Below are positions 18,761 through 28,925 of a DNA stretch of 44,997 nucleotides, in pieces. Origin of the DNA: Blastococcus sp. KM273128 (lineage in GTDB: Bacteria > Actinomycetota > Actinomycetes > Mycobacteriales > Geodermatophilaceae); NCBI RefSeq assembly GCF_021698975.1, contig NZ_SSXA01000027.1, forward strand, positions 1 to 44,997, written 5' to 3'. Both the position numbers and the translations under genes were made by a program. Numbering within the stretch: the stretch's first letter is position 1; the number at the start of each line of letters is the position of its first letter. The notes beneath the pieces were generated by a model. That model did no database searches. It saw nothing but the letters and a program-made list of their open reading frames with translations, and was not told the origin of the DNA.

Positions 18761-18809
18761 TGTCGGCCCGTGGTCCTCTCCCACGTCCGGAGACGACCAC
18801 GGGCCGACA
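18761..18809. terminator. 15-bp perfect inverted repeat between convergent units
   Basis: The arms TGTCGGCCCGTGGTC (18761-18775) and its exact reverse complement (18795-18809) enclose a 19-nt loop. The hairpin lies between the end of the hydrolase gene and the 3' end of the minus-strand tRNA-Val, so it probably ends transcription in both directions. The stem is longer than most actinobacterial terminators and has no T-run. Confidence 0.55.
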
Positions 18810-18827
18810 CTCGGGTGCCGGGAGAAG

Positions 18828-18899
18828 TGGGCGCGACAGGGTTCGAACCTGCGACCGCTCGGTTGTAAGCCGAGAGCTCTACCGCTGAGCTACACGCCC
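18828..18899 (-). tRNA. tRNA-Val (anticodon TAC)
   Basis: Read on the minus strand this is a 72-nt cloverleaf. The acceptor GGGCGTG pairs with CGCGCCC (one G-T pair), the D-arm is TAGCTCAGCGGTAGAGC, the anticodon stem CTCGG/CCGAG holds loop CTTACAA, and the T-arm has GGTTCGAACCC. The anticodon TAC reads GTA (Val). CCA is not encoded. Confidence 0.96.
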
Positions 18900-18938
18900 C
18901 GCGCGCCCTAGGGTAGGGGCCCCCTCGGGCGCCCGTTC

Positions 18939-19400
18939 TCAGGCCGCGAGCGCGGCGACGGCGTCCTTCCAGCCGGACTGCTCGCGGGCGTCGCCGGGGC
19001 CGTTGACCTCGGCGAAGGAGATCGCACCCTCGGCGTCGACCAGGAACGTGCCGCGCAGCGCCATGCCGGCCTTCTCGTTGAACACGCCGTAGGCCTGCGC
19101 GACGGCGCCGTGCGGCCAGAAGTCCGACAGCAGCGGGAACTCGAAGCCCTCCTGCGCCTTGAACGCCTTGAGGCTGAAGACCGGGTCGGTGCTGATGGCC
19201 AGCACCTTCACGCCCGCGTCGGTGTAGTTGGCCAGCTCGTCGCGCAGCTGGCACAGCTCGCCGGTGCAGATGCCGGAGAAGGCGAACGGGTAGAAGACCA
19301 GCAGCACGGGGGCGCCGCGGAGGTCGGCCAGGGACACCACCTGCTTGTCCTGGTCCGGGAGGCTGAACTCGGGCGCGCGGTCACCGACGGAGAGGCTCAT
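18939..19400 (-). CDS. ahpE: AhpE-type peroxiredoxin
   Basis: A 153-aa peroxiredoxin, the same length as M. tuberculosis AhpE as I recall it, with the same LLSDFWPHGAVAQAYGVFNE signature. The peroxidatic cysteine is Cys45 in FAFSGICTGELC. AhpE enzymes reduce peroxides and peroxynitrite and are recycled by mycothiol/mycoredoxin. Unlike the mycobacterial protein, which is a one-Cys enzyme with GELDQ here, this one has a second cysteine (Cys50) five residues on, which could change recycling. The ATG at 19400 lies 16 nt after the stop of the DUF3052 gene on the same strand, so the pair is probably co-transcribed, as in Mycobacterium. Confidence 0.93.
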   Translation of the reverse strand: MSLSVGDRAPEFSLPDQDKQVVSLADLRGAPVLLVFYPFAFSGICTGELCQLRDELANYTDAGVKVLAISTDPVFSLKAFKAQEGFEFPLLSDFWPHGAVAQAYGVFNEKAGMALRGTFLVDAEGAISFAEVNGPGDAREQSGWKDAVAALAA

Positions 19401-19416
19401 GGCGCCACATGCTGCC

Positions 19417-19836
19417 TCAGCGGCGGCTGCGGGCCGCCTTGGGGGTGACCAGCCGGATGCCCGACCAGTCCTTGGCCGCGGAGATGCTGCTGGTCTGCGA
19501 GAGCCCGGCGGTGGGGGCGACCTCGGTGACGTCACCCGGCTCGACATGCCCGGGGCGCCCCGACTTGGGCACCAGGAGCCAGACGACGCCCTCGTCGGCC
19601 AGCGAGGTCAGCGCGTCGGTCAGGGCGTCGAACAGGTCACCGTCGTCCTCCCGCCACCACAGGACGACGACGTCGGCCACCTCGTCGGTGTCCTCGTCCA
19701 CCATCTCGCTGCCGGAGGCCTCGACGATCGAGTCGCGCAGGTCCTCGTCGGCGTCCTCGCTCCAGCCGAGCTCCTGCACGACCATGCCCGGCTTGATGCC
19801 CAACCGGGCCGCCATGCCGGTGCTGTCGACGCTCAT
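19417..19836 (-). CDS. DUF3052 family protein (Rv2239c-like)
   Basis: A 139-aa acidic protein. It begins MSVDSTGMAARLGIKPGMVVQELGW and has a central VADVVVLWWREDDGDLFDALTDAL segment, then VWLLVPKSGRPGHVEPGDV, the pattern of the actinobacterial DUF3052 family. The function is unknown. The ATG at 19836 has GGAGGAG about 10 nt upstream. It is consistently found between ahpE and aceE in Actinobacteria, and here too it is divergent from aceE with about 400 nt between. No catalytic motif can be recognised. Confidence 0.88.
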   Translation of the reverse strand: MSVDSTGMAARLGIKPGMVVQELGWSEDADEDLRDSIVEASGSEMVDEDTDEVADVVVLWWREDDGDLFDALTDALTSLADEGVVWLLVPKSGRPGHVEPGDVTEVAPTAGLSQTSSISAAKDWSGIRLVTPKAARSRR

Positions 19837-20243
19837 CCCTGCTGCTCCTCCATGGGTCGGCCTGCTGCTGGCCTGGTGTGGGGTGGACGGTGCCCGGCCG
19901 GGCCGGCGACCGCGGGGGGCCGCGTCACGAACGGACCGTGCGGGCGGCGGACGGACAGGCGGCGGTGATCGACACGACCAGCGGGAGAACCACCCGCACC
20001 CCGGTCATGTCACCCCTCTCGCCGTCGTCGAGCGCCCGTTGCCCGGCCCTGGCGGCCGGGTGTCCGGACGGCGCCGTCCTGTCGAGGCACCGCAGGCGGA
20101 AGCGTAGGGCATAGCGGGCGGGGCGCAAGCCTGCCCGCACCCAGCGCACCGGTGCGTAGCGCCGCGTGTCCGACCGACACGACTTCGCCGGCAGATGGGC
20201 TCGTGACGTGACGCGGACGACGTCGTCGGGAGACGATGGGGCC
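19837..20243. other. Divergent intergenic region between DUF3052/ahpE and aceE
   Basis: About 400 nt without a convincing gene. Open frames here lack ribosome binding sites or family patterns. It must hold the promoters of both the ahpE operon (minus) and aceE (plus). Just before aceE, GACGAT lies 6 nt upstream of the ATG and could be the -10 of a leaderless promoter, although GGGAG is also nearby. No clear operator is seen. Confidence 0.5.
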
Positions 20244-23045
20244 ATGAGCGCACCGCAGCAGCCGGACGGCGACCCCGCCCGCGCAGGACAGACCCGCGCG
20301 GTCATCACCGACGGGCTCCCCAGCCAGCTGGTCGACACCGACCCCGACGAGACGCAGGAGTGGCTGGAGTCCCTCGACGCCGCCATCGACCACGGCGGCC
20401 GCGGGCGGGCCCGCTACCTCATGCTCCGGATGCTGCAGCGCAGCCGCGAGCAGCAGGTCGGCGTGCCGGGGCTGCGCAGCACGGACTACATCAACACCAT
20501 CCCGCCGGAGCGCGAGCCCTGGTTCCCGGGCGACGAGCACGTCGAGCGGCGGATCCGCGCCTACATCCGGTGGAACGCCGCGATCATGGTCCACCGCGCG
20601 CAGCGGCCGGGCATCGGCGTCGGCGGGCACATCTCCTCCTACGCCTCGTCGGCCTCCCTCTACGAGGTCGGCTTCAACCACTTCTTCCGCGGCAAGGACC
20701 ACCCCGGCGGCGGCGACCAGATCTGGTTCCAGGGGCACGCCTCCCCCGGCATCTACGCCCGCGCGTTCCTCGAGGGCCGGCTGAGCGAGGACCAGCTCGA
20801 CGGCTTCCGGCAGGAGGTCAGCCACCCCGCCGGCGGGCTGTCCTCCTACCCGCACCCGCGGCTGATGCCCGACTTCTGGGAGTTCCCCACCGTCTCGATG
20901 GGGCTCGGCCCGCTCAACGCGATCTACCAGGCGCGGTTCAACCGCTACCTGCACGCGCGCGGCATCAAGGACACCTCCGACCAGCACGTGTGGGCGTTCC
21001 TCGGCGACGGCGAGATGGACGAGCCCGAGTCGCTGGGCGTCATCGGCCTGGCCGCCCGCGAGGAGCTGGACAACCTCACCTTCGTCGTCAACTGCAACCT
21101 GCAGCGGCTCGACGGCCCGGTGCGCGGCAACGGCAAGGTGATCCAGGAGCTGGAGTCGTTCTTCCGCGGGGCCGGCTGGAACGTCGTCAAGGTGATCTGG
21201 GGCCGGGAGTGGGACCCGCTGCTGGCCGCCGACCGCGACGGCGCGCTGGTCAACCTGATGAACTCCACGCCGGACGGCGACTACCAGACCTACAAGGCCG
21301 AGGACGGCGCCTTCGTCCGCGAGCACTTCTTCGGCCGCGACGCCCGCACCCGCAAGCTCGTCGAGAGCATGAGCGACAAGGAGATCTGGAACCTGTCGCG
21401 CGGCGGGCACGACTACCGCAAGGTCTACGCGGCGTTCAAGGCGGCGGTGGAGCACAAGGGCCAGCCGACGGTCATCCTCGCCAAGACCATCAAGGGCTGG
21501 ACGCTGGGCAGCCACTTCGAGGGCCGCAACTCCACCCACCAGATGAAGAAGCTGACCGCCGAGGACCTCGCCGCCTTCCGCGACCGGCTCTACCTGGACA
21601 TCCCGGACTCGGCGCTGGACAAGACCCTGCCGCCCTACTACCGGCCCGACCCGGACTCCGACGAGATGCAGTACATGCTCGAGCGGCGCCGGGCCCTCGG
21701 TGGGGCCGTCCCGCGCCGCCGCTCGGAGTTCAAGACGCTCAAGGCGCCCGACGACAAGGCGCTCGACGTCCTCCGGCGCGGCTCGGGCAAGCAGGAGGTG
21801 GCGACGACGATGGCGTTCGTCCGCCTGCTGAAGGAGCTGCTCAAGGACAAGGAGCTCGGCCCGCGCTTCGTGCCGATCATCCCCGACGAGGCGCGCACCT
21901 TCGGGATGGACTCCCTCTTCCCGGCGCAGAAGATCTACAACCCGGCCGGCCAGCGGTACACCTCGGTCGACCGCGAGCTGATGCTGACCTACAAGGAGTC
22001 CGAGCAGGGGCAGATCCTGCACGAGGGCATCAACGAGGCCGGCTCGACGGCGTCGTTCACCGCCGTCGGCACCTCGTACGCGACGCACGGCGAGCCGATG
22101 ATCCCGATCTACATCTTCTACTCGATGTTCGGGTTCCAGCGGACCGGCGACTCGATCTGGGCCGCCGCCGACCAGATGACCCGCGGTTTCATGCTGGGCG
22201 CCACGGCCGGGCGGACGACGCTCAACGGCGAGGGGCTGCAGCACGAGGACGGGCACTCGCTCCTGCTCGCGCAGACCAACCCCGCGGTCGTCTCCTACGA
22301 CCCGGCGTTCTCCTACGAGGTCGCGCACATCACCCGCGACGCGCTGGCCCGCATGTACGGCGAGGACCCGGGCGCCCCGCTGGGCGGCTCCCGCTCCCCC
22401 GACGTCATGTACTACCTGACGGTCTACAACGAGCCGTTCAGCCAGCCGGCCGAGCCCGAGGGCCTGGACGTCCAGGGCCTGCTCGCGGGCATGTACCGCT
22501 ACGCGGAGGGGCCGGTGACCGACGGGCCGAAGGCGCAGGTGCTGGCCTCCGGCGTCGCGGTGCCGTGGGCGCTCCGGGCGCAGGAGCTGCTGGCGCAGGA
22601 CTGGGGCGTGAGCGCCGACGTCTGGTCGGTCACCTCGTGGAACGAGCTGCGCCGGCAGGCCGACGAGTGCCAGGAGCACAACCTCCTGCACCCGGAGGAG
22701 GAGCCCCGCACGCCGTACGTCACCACGCGGCTGCAGGAGACGGTCGGCCCGGTGGTCGCGGTCTCGGACTGGATGCGCGCGGTGCCCGACCTGATCGCGC
22801 CGTTCGTGCCCGGCGGCATGGCCACGCTCGGCACCGACGGCTTCGGCCTCTCCGACACCCGCCCGGCGCTGCGGCGGCACTTCCACGTCGACGCCGAGTC
22901 GATCGTGGTGCGCACGCTGGCCTCGCTGGCCGACGAGGGGCAGGTCGACCGCGCGAAGGTGCGCGAGGCCGTGGAGAAGTACCGGATCCGGGACGTGCAG
23001 GCCGCGCCGGCCGACGAGCGGTCGGACCCGAGCCCCGCCACGTGA
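20244..23045 (+). CDS. aceE: Pyruvate dehydrogenase E1 component, homodimeric type
   Basis: A 933-aa AceE. The thiamine diphosphate site is intact: [10 protein letters not shown] from residue 254 and NCN at 283-285. Other AceE signatures are [42 protein letters not shown] and the transketolase-like second half with [16 protein letters not shown]. AceE decarboxylates pyruvate and acetylates the E2 lipoyl domain, making acetyl-CoA; no E2 or E3 gene is in the window. The start is the ATG at 20244; the frame is open further upstream but without homologous sequence. It lies upstream of the fatty acid operon, as in Mycobacterium, linking acetyl-CoA supply and fatty acid synthesis, although here about 4.5 kb of other genes intervene. 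Confidence 0.97.
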   Translation: MSAPQQPDGDPARAGQTRAVITDGLPSQLVDTDPDETQEWLESLDAAIDHGGRGRARYLMLRMLQRSREQQVGVPGLRSTDYINTIPPEREPWFPGDEHVERRIRAYIRWNAAIMVHRAQRPGIGVGGHISSYASSASLYEVGFNHFFRGKDHPGGGDQIWFQGHASPGIYARAFLEGRLSEDQLDGFRQEVSHPAGGLSSYPHPRLMPDFWEFPTVSMGLGPLNAIYQARFNRYLHARGIKDTSDQHVWAFLGDGEMDEPESLGVIGLAAREELDNLTFVVNCNLQRLDGPVRGNGKVIQELESFFRGAGWNVVKVIWGREWDPLLAADRDGALVNLMNSTPDGDYQTYKAEDGAFVREHFFGRDARTRKLVESMSDKEIWNLSRGGHDYRKVYAAFKAAVEHKGQPTVILAKTIKGWTLGSHFEGRNSTHQMKKLTAEDLAAFRDRLYLDIPDSALDKTLPPYYRPDPDSDEMQYMLERRRALGGAVPRRRSEFKTLKAPDDKALDVLRRGSGKQEVATTMAFVRLLKELLKDKELGPRFVPIIPDEARTFGMDSLFPAQKIYNPAGQRYTSVDRELMLTYKESEQGQILHEGINEAGSTASFTAVGTSYATHGEPMIPIYIFYSMFGFQRTGDSIWAAADQMTRGFMLGATAGRTTLNGEGLQHEDGHSLLLAQTNPAVVSYDPAFSYEVAHITRDALARMYGEDPGAPLGGSRSPDVMYYLTVYNEPFSQPAEPEGLDVQGLLAGMYRYAEGPVTDGPKAQVLASGVAVPWALRAQELLAQDWGVSADVWSVTSWNELRRQADECQEHNLLHPEEEPRTPYVTTRLQETVGPVVAVSDWMRAVPDLIAPFVPGGMATLGTDGFGLSDTRPALRRHFHVDAESIVVRTLASLADEGQVDRAKVREAVEKYRIRDVQAAPADERSDPSPAT

Positions 23046-23048
23046 AAG

Positions 23049-23105
23049 AGGACCCCCTCGCCCCCCACCGCTCGCACGCTCGCGGCGGGCCCCTGCGAGG
23101 GGGCC
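23049..23105 (+). repeat. Dispersed post-stop repeat, copy A
   Basis: It starts 3 nt after the aceE stop. The outer arms CCCCCTCGC and GCGAGGGGG are exact reverse complements. The interior contains a further potential hairpin (CCGCTCGC...GCGGCGG) and is nearly identical to copy B at 7839-7894. See the findings for the compensating changes. A separate terminator hairpin follows immediately. Confidence 0.8.
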
Positions 23106-23106
23106 A

Positions 23107-23135
23107 GCGGCGGGGCACGGTCAGTGCCCCGCCGC
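23107..23135. terminator. Bidirectional terminator between aceE and the beta-glucosidase gene
   Basis: The perfect 11-bp stem GCGGCGGGGCA/TGCCCCGCCGC has a 7-nt loop and is followed by CTGTT. It lies between convergent genes. Confidence 0.7.
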
Positions 23136-23139
23136 CTGT

Positions 23140-24537
<1,398 letters not shown>

Positions 24538-24606
24538 GGGCGCGCTGCTCCTTGGCGGTCGGTCGGTCCGGGGGCGCCGGCCGGCAGCGTGCCCGCACCG
24601 GCGCGG

Positions 24607-24620
24607 TGAGAACGCTCTCA
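24607..24620. promoter_or_regulatory. CebR/LacI-type operator
   Basis: TGAGAACGCTCTCA is a near-perfect 14-bp palindrome with a central CG, matching the shape of the known CebR operator TGGGAGCGCTCCCA. It lies 70 nt upstream of the beta-glucosidase start and 85 nt upstream of the LacI regulator start, so it can control both. Confidence 0.75.
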
Positions 24621-24704
24621 CACCTCGTGCGGTCGCCGCACCGGCACTACGGTGACCACCCGGTGGCCCGCTGCGGTCGCCGCCCGCCACGCCGAGGAGC
24701 TGCC

Positions 24705-25736
24705 ATGACGACCACCGGTCCGCGCCCTCCGACGCCCACGCTCGAGCAGGTGGCCGCGCTCGCCGGGGTCTCGCGCGCCACGGTGTCGCGGGTCATCAAC
24801 GACTCACCGCGGGTCAGCCCGGAGGCCCGGGACGCCGTCCACGCCGCCGTCGAGGCGCTGCGCTACGTGCCCAACCGGATGGCCCGCAGCCTCGTCACCC
24901 GGCGCACCGACACGATCGCCCTGGTCCTCTCCGAGTCGAACACCCAGATCTTCGCCGACCCGTTCTTCGCCCGGATCGTGCGCGGGCTGTCGGCCCGGCT
25001 GGCCGACACCGAGCTCAACCTGGTCCTCCTGGCCGCCCGGGGCCGCCGGGAGCAGGAGAAGGTGGCCCGGTACGTCCAGCAGGGGCACGTCGACGGCGTC
25101 ATCCTCATCTCCCTGCACCGCGACGACCTGCTGCCCGACCTGCTCGCCCGCTCCCCCGTGCCGCTGGTGCTCTCCGGGCGCCCCTTCGACGGCCGGCCGG
25201 TGCCCTACGTCGACGCCGACAACGTGGGCGGGGCGGTGGCCGCCACCAGCCACCTGCTGCAGCTGGGGCGCTCCCGGATCGGCACCGTCGCGGGCCCGCT
25301 GGACATGGTGGCCGGCCTCGACCGGCTGGCCGGGTACCGGGCCGCCCTGGCCGCCGCCGGGGTGCCGGCCCGCCCGGAGCTGGTCGCCGAGGGCGACTTC
25401 ACCGAGGCCGGAGGCGCCCGGGCGATGGCCCGGCTGCTCGGCGACGTGCCCGACCTCGACGCCGTCTTCGTCGCCTCCGACCCCATGGCGGTCGGCGCGC
25501 TGCGGGTGCTGCGGGCGGCCGGGCGGCGGGTGCCCGAGGACGTCGCGGTGGTGGGCTTCGACGACGCGGAGGTCGCCGCCACCTGCGACCCGCCGCTCAC
25601 CACCGTGGCCCAGCCGCTGGACGAGATGACCGGTGGGCTGGTCGACCTGCTGCTGGAGCGGATCGGCTCGGGCGGCGCGCCGGCCGCCGGGTCCCGCGTC
25701 TGCGGCACCGCCCTGGTCCGCCGCGCCTCGGCCTAG
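24705..25736 (+). CDS. LacI-family transcriptional regulator
   Basis: A 343-aa LacI/GalR regulator. The helix-turn-helix and hinge region TLEQVAALAGVSRATVSRVI spans about residues 12-31, followed by the periplasmic-binding-protein-like sensor domain with IFADPFFARIVRGL and the C-terminal VVGFDDAEVAATCDPPLTTV. The start is the ATG at 24705, with GAGGAG 5 nt upstream. It is divergent from the GH1 gene and a CebR-like operator lies between, so it most likely represses the beta-glucosidase and itself, with a cellobiose-type inducer (inference). Its stop overlaps the convergent M20 hydrolase stop by 3 nt. Confidence 0.93.
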   Translation: MTTTGPRPPTPTLEQVAALAGVSRATVSRVINDSPRVSPEARDAVHAAVEALRYVPNRMARSLVTRRTDTIALVLSESNTQIFADPFFARIVRGLSARLADTELNLVLLAARGRREQEKVARYVQQGHVDGVILISLHRDDLLPDLLARSPVPLVLSGRPFDGRPVPYVDADNVGGAVAATSHLLQLGRSRIGTVAGPLDMVAGLDRLAGYRAALAAAGVPARPELVAEGDFTEAGGARAMARLLGDVPDLDAVFVASDPMAVGALRVLRAAGRRVPEDVAVVGFDDAEVAATCDPPLTTVAQPLDEMTGGLVDLLLERIGSGGAPAAGSRVCGTALVRRASA

Positions 25737-26938
25737 CCGCGCAGCGCCTGCAGGGCCATCTGCGCGTAGAGGGCGACCCCGGCCGGCAGCGGCTCCTCGT
25801 CGAACACGACCAGGTTGGAGTGGTTCGGCGGGGCCGTGGCCGGGTCCACCCCGTGCGGGCGGGCGCCGAGCCACGCCATCACGCCGGGCACCCGCTGCAG
25901 CACGTAGGAGAAGTCCTCGGCGCCCATGAGCGGCGCCGGCATCAGCACGGCCGCCTCCGGGCCCAGGAGCTCGGCCGCCGTCGTTAGCACGTGCGCGGCC
26001 ATGCCGGGGTCGTTCATCGTCACCGGGTAGCCCTCGATGTGCTCCCAGTGCAGCTCCATCCCGTGCGCGGCGGCGACGTGCGTGGCCACCCGCTGCACCG
26101 AGGCGACGACGTCGGCCCGCCGCTGCGCCGAGAGCGTCCGGATCGTCCCCTCCAGGAAGGCGGTGTCGGGGATGACGTTGTTCGTGCTGCCCGCCTCGAT
26201 GTGCGCGACGGTCACGACCGCGGGGTCGAAGACGTCGACGCGGCGGGTGACCATCGACTGCAGGGCGAGCACGATCTCGGCCGCGACCGGGACCGGATCG
26301 GCCGCGGCGTGCGGCTCGGAGGCGTGCCCCCCGCGCCCGCGGAGCGTCATGCGCCACTGGTCGGCCGCGGCCATCACCGGCCCCGGCCGCAGGTTCACCG
26401 TGCCGCTGGGCAGCGTCGAGGAGACGTGCAGCGCGAACGCACCGCTCACCGGCGCCTCCGGGACGGCGTCGAGCAGGCCCTCCTCCAGCATGTAGCGGGC
26501 CCCGTGGAAGCCCTCCTCCCCCGGCTGCACCATGAAGACCACCTGGCCGGCGAGCTCCTCGCGGCGGTCGGCGAGCAGCCGGGCCGCGCCGACCAGCATC
26601 GCGACGTGGGTGTCGTGCCCGCAGGCGTGCATCACCCCGGGCACCTCCGAGGCGAACGGCAGGGCGCTGTCCTCCTGCACCGGCAGGGCGTCCATGTCGC
26701 CGCGGAGCAGGAAGGTCGGCCCCGGCCGGGCGCCGCGCAGCACGCCGACGACCGAGGTGGTCGTGCTGCCGGTGGTCACCTCGAGCGGCAGCTCGGCGAA
26801 CGCCTCCAGCACCGCCGCCTGCGTCCTGGGCAGGTGCAACCCCACCTCCGGGTGCCGGTGCAGCCGCCGGCGCAGCTCGATGGTGCGGTCGGCGTCGGAG
26901 TACGCGGCGGCGAGGACCTCGGCGGGGCTGGTCGGCAT
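25733..26938 (-). CDS. M20-family amidohydrolase (hippurate hydrolase/IAA-amino acid hydrolase type)
   Basis: A 401-aa M20D metallopeptidase. It has LRRRLHRHPEVG at about 22-33, LLRGDMDALP at 77-86, the metal site ACGHDTHVAML (Cys106, His108, His111), the catalytic PGEEG (Glu141/142) and a late MGAEDFSYVLQ motif. Such enzymes cleave N-acyl amino acids and aromatic amides. The substrate is unknown. The ATG start at 26938 begins MPTSPAEV. It is convergent with the LacI gene and lies 38 nt downstream of the pirin-like gene on the same strand, so these two may be co-transcribed. Confidence 0.92.
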   Translation of the reverse strand: MPTSPAEVLAAAYSDADRTIELRRRLHRHPEVGLHLPRTQAAVLEAFAELPLEVTTGSTTTSVVGVLRGARPGPTFLLRGDMDALPVQEDSALPFASEVPGVMHACGHDTHVAMLVGAARLLADRREELAGQVVFMVQPGEEGFHGARYMLEEGLLDAVPEAPVSGAFALHVSSTLPSGTVNLRPGPVMAAADQWRMTLRGRGGHASEPHAAADPVPVAAEIVLALQSMVTRRVDVFDPAVVTVAHIEAGSTNNVIPDTAFLEGTIRTLSAQRRADVVASVQRVATHVAAAHGMELHWEHIEGYPVTMNDPGMAAHVLTTAAELLGPEAAVLMPAPLMGAEDFSYVLQRVPGVMAWLGARPHGVDPATAPPNHSNLVVFDEEPLPAGVALYAQMALQALRG

Positions 26939-26976
26939 GCCCCCACTCTGGCCCACCGGTGCCCGGTGCCGCCCGG

Positions 26977-27558
26977 TCAGCCCGCCCAGCTCGGCCGGCC
27001 GGCGTCGAGCTGCCAGACCAGCACGGTGGCCGACCCGGGGGCACGCACCGGGCCGTCGCCGTGCGGCCGCACGCCGTCGTCGTCGGCGAGGAGCACCAGC
27101 CCGGCGGGCGGCACGACCTCCTCCCCCGGCGCGGCGCGCCGCACCCACAGCCGCGCGTCCGCCCGCGCCAGGTCGACCCAGCCGCCGGGCGACCGGTGGA
27201 CCGCGTGCGCCGCGGGCTCACCCGGCGCGGCGCTGCGCAGGTAGCACTGCAGCACCCGGGCACCCCGGCCACCGGCCACCTCGTCGTGGGCGAGCCCCGC
27301 TCCCGCACGCAGCACGGCGACGTCGCCGGCGGCCAGGTCGGCGCCGGCGCCCCACCGGTGGTGCAGCTCCCCGGCCAGGACGACGGCGACGACGTCGACG
27401 GCGCGGTGGTCGTGCCGCCCGTAGCCCTGACCGGGCCCGAGCCGGTCGTCGGCGAGCCGCAGCAGCGGGCCCAGCGAGCCGTCCCCGGGGTCGAGCACCA
27501 CCCGGGAGACCGGGCCCTCCCCGCCCCCGGCGGGGGCACCGGTCGGGGGAACGTCCAC
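26977..27558 (-). CDS. Pirin-like cupin protein
   Basis: A 193-aa protein with a cupin metal-site pattern, GRHDHRAVDVVAVVLAGELHHRW, then AGDVAVLRAGAGLAHDE, which resembles the pirin motif set (HPHRG.ET/V, AGxGxxHSE). It is shorter than typical pirins (about 230-300 aa) and the first motif is degenerate. Pirins act as quercetinases or as redox-sensing cofactors; nothing here indicates which. The start is taken as the GTG at 27558, with GGGGAG about 10 nt upstream; longer versions would overlap the divergent regulator. A length of about 190 aa also fits a cupin-only fragment. Confidence 0.7.
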   Translation of the reverse strand: MDVPPTGAPAGGGEGPVSRVVLDPGDGSLGPLLRLADDRLGPGQGYGRHDHRAVDVVAVVLAGELHHRWGAGADLAAGDVAVLRAGAGLAHDEVAGGRGARVLQCYLRSAAPGEPAAHAVHRSPGGWVDLARADARLWVRRAAPGEEVVPPAGLVLLADDDGVRPHGDGPVRAPGSATVLVWQLDAGRPSWAG

Positions 27559-27602
27559 GGGCCCACTCTCCCCGATCCCGGTCGGCGTGACACGCTGACC
27601 CG

Positions 27603-28781
27603 GTGAGCCGGGTGAGCAACCACCCGCCGAGCGACGCGACGCTCCGGCGGCTGGAGCGCGCGTCGGGGTCGTTGGCCACGCAGGCCGTCGCCCGCATGGA
27701 CGACGAGCTCCCCTGGTTCCGCGCGATGCCGGCCGACCAGCGTTCCTGGGTGACCCTCGTGGCCCAGGCGGGGATCGCCTCGCTGGTCGAGTGGTGCCGC
27801 AACCCGGGCCGGCCCCCGCGGCTGACCGGCGAGGTGTTCGGCGCGGCACCCCGCGAGCTGGTCCGGGTCGTCGCGCTCAAGCAGACCGTCGACCTGATCA
27901 AGGTCACCGTCGAGGTGATGGAGGAGCGGGTCGCCTCCGTCGCCGAGCCCGGGGACGAGCAGACGCTGCGGCTGGCGGTGCTGCAGTTCAGCCGCGAGGT
28001 CGCGTTCGCCACCGCGCACGTCTACGCGAGCTTCGCGGAGAGCCGGGGCGCGTGGGACGCCCGCCTGGAGGCCCTGGTGGTCGACGCGCTGGTCCGCGGC
28101 GAGCGCTCCGAGGAGCTCTCCGGCCGGGCCGCGGCGCTGGGCTGGGCCGCGGGCACGCCGGCGGTCGTGGTGGTCGGCGCGACGCCGACCGGGGCCGCCG
28201 ACCCCCACGGCGGCGTGCGCCGGGCCGCCCGCTCGCTCGGCTGCGACGTGCTGGTCGGGGTGCACGCCGACCAGCTGGTCGTCGTCCTGGGCGGCACCGG
28301 CGACCTGGAGGCGGCCGCGGAGCGGGTCGCGGACGAGTGCGGGGAGGGCCCCGTGGTCACCGGCCCGGTCGTCGACGGGCTGGGGCGGGCGGCCCACTCC
28401 GCCGCGGCTGCGCTGGCCGGCCTCCGGGCGGCGGGCGCGTGGCCCGAGGCGCCGCGCCCCGTCGCCGCCGACGCCCTGCTGGCCGAGCGCGCCCTCGCCG
28501 GCGACCCGCTGGCCCGCACCGCTCTGCACGACCAGGTCGCCGCGCCGCTGCGCTCGGCCGGCGGCGGCGTGCTCGAGACCGTGCGGGCCGTGCTGAGCAC
28601 CGGCGGCAACCTCGAGGCGAGCGCCCGGGCGATCTTCGTGCACCCGAACACGGTGCGCTACCGGTTGCGCCGGGCGGCCGAGCTGACCGGGCTGTCGGCG
28701 ACCGATCCGCGGGGCAGCTGGACCCTCCAGGTGGCCCTCGCGCTCGCCGCGCTGGACCGCGACCGCTCCCTCTGGCACTGA
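27603..28781 (+). CDS. PucR/CdaR-type regulator of the fatty acid operon (FasR-like)
   Basis: A 392-aa protein. The N-terminal two thirds are a helical sensor region with LPWFRAMPADQRSWVTLVAQAGIASLV. The C-terminal PucR-type helix-turn-helix is NLEASARAIFVHPNTVRYRL at about 338-357. Proteins with this layout sit directly upstream of fabD-fabH-acpP-fabF in Streptomyces (FasR) and upstream of fabD in Mycobacterium (Rv2242), where FasR activates fatty acid synthesis genes. The GTG at 27603 has no clear ribosome binding site and may be leaderless. The operon starts 144 nt downstream, so regulation of fabD is the obvious expectation. Confidence 0.88.
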   Translation: MSRVSNHPPSDATLRRLERASGSLATQAVARMDDELPWFRAMPADQRSWVTLVAQAGIASLVEWCRNPGRPPRLTGEVFGAAPRELVRVVALKQTVDLIKVTVEVMEERVASVAEPGDEQTLRLAVLQFSREVAFATAHVYASFAESRGAWDARLEALVVDALVRGERSEELSGRAAALGWAAGTPAVVVVGATPTGAADPHGGVRRAARSLGCDVLVGVHADQLVVVLGGTGDLEAAAERVADECGEGPVVTGPVVDGLGRAAHSAAAALAGLRAAGAWPEAPRPVAADALLAERALAGDPLARTALHDQVAAPLRSAGGGVLETVRAVLSTGGNLEASARAIFVHPNTVRYRLRRAAELTGLSATDPRGSWTLQVALALAALDRDRSLWH

Positions 28782-28925
28782 CCCGGACGTCCGGTTCCCA
28801 CCACGGATCGGCGCATCGACGCCCCGAACGCCCGCGGTATCTGTAGGAACCCCACAAAGATCAGCGGTGTGCTTTCGTGCCCGGTCGCCGCGCGCGGAAC
28901 CGGTGACCACTGGCACGGTGAGCAG
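28782..28925 (+). promoter_or_regulatory. Probable promoter/regulatory region of the fab operon
   Basis: The 144 nt between the regulator and fabD contain an AT-richer patch, GGTATCTGTAGGAACCCCAC, around 28841-28860. The short inverted pair GGTTCC (about 28792) and GGAACC (about 28852) could bind the upstream regulator. This is inference from position; no footprinted motif is known to me for this family here. Confidence 0.4.
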
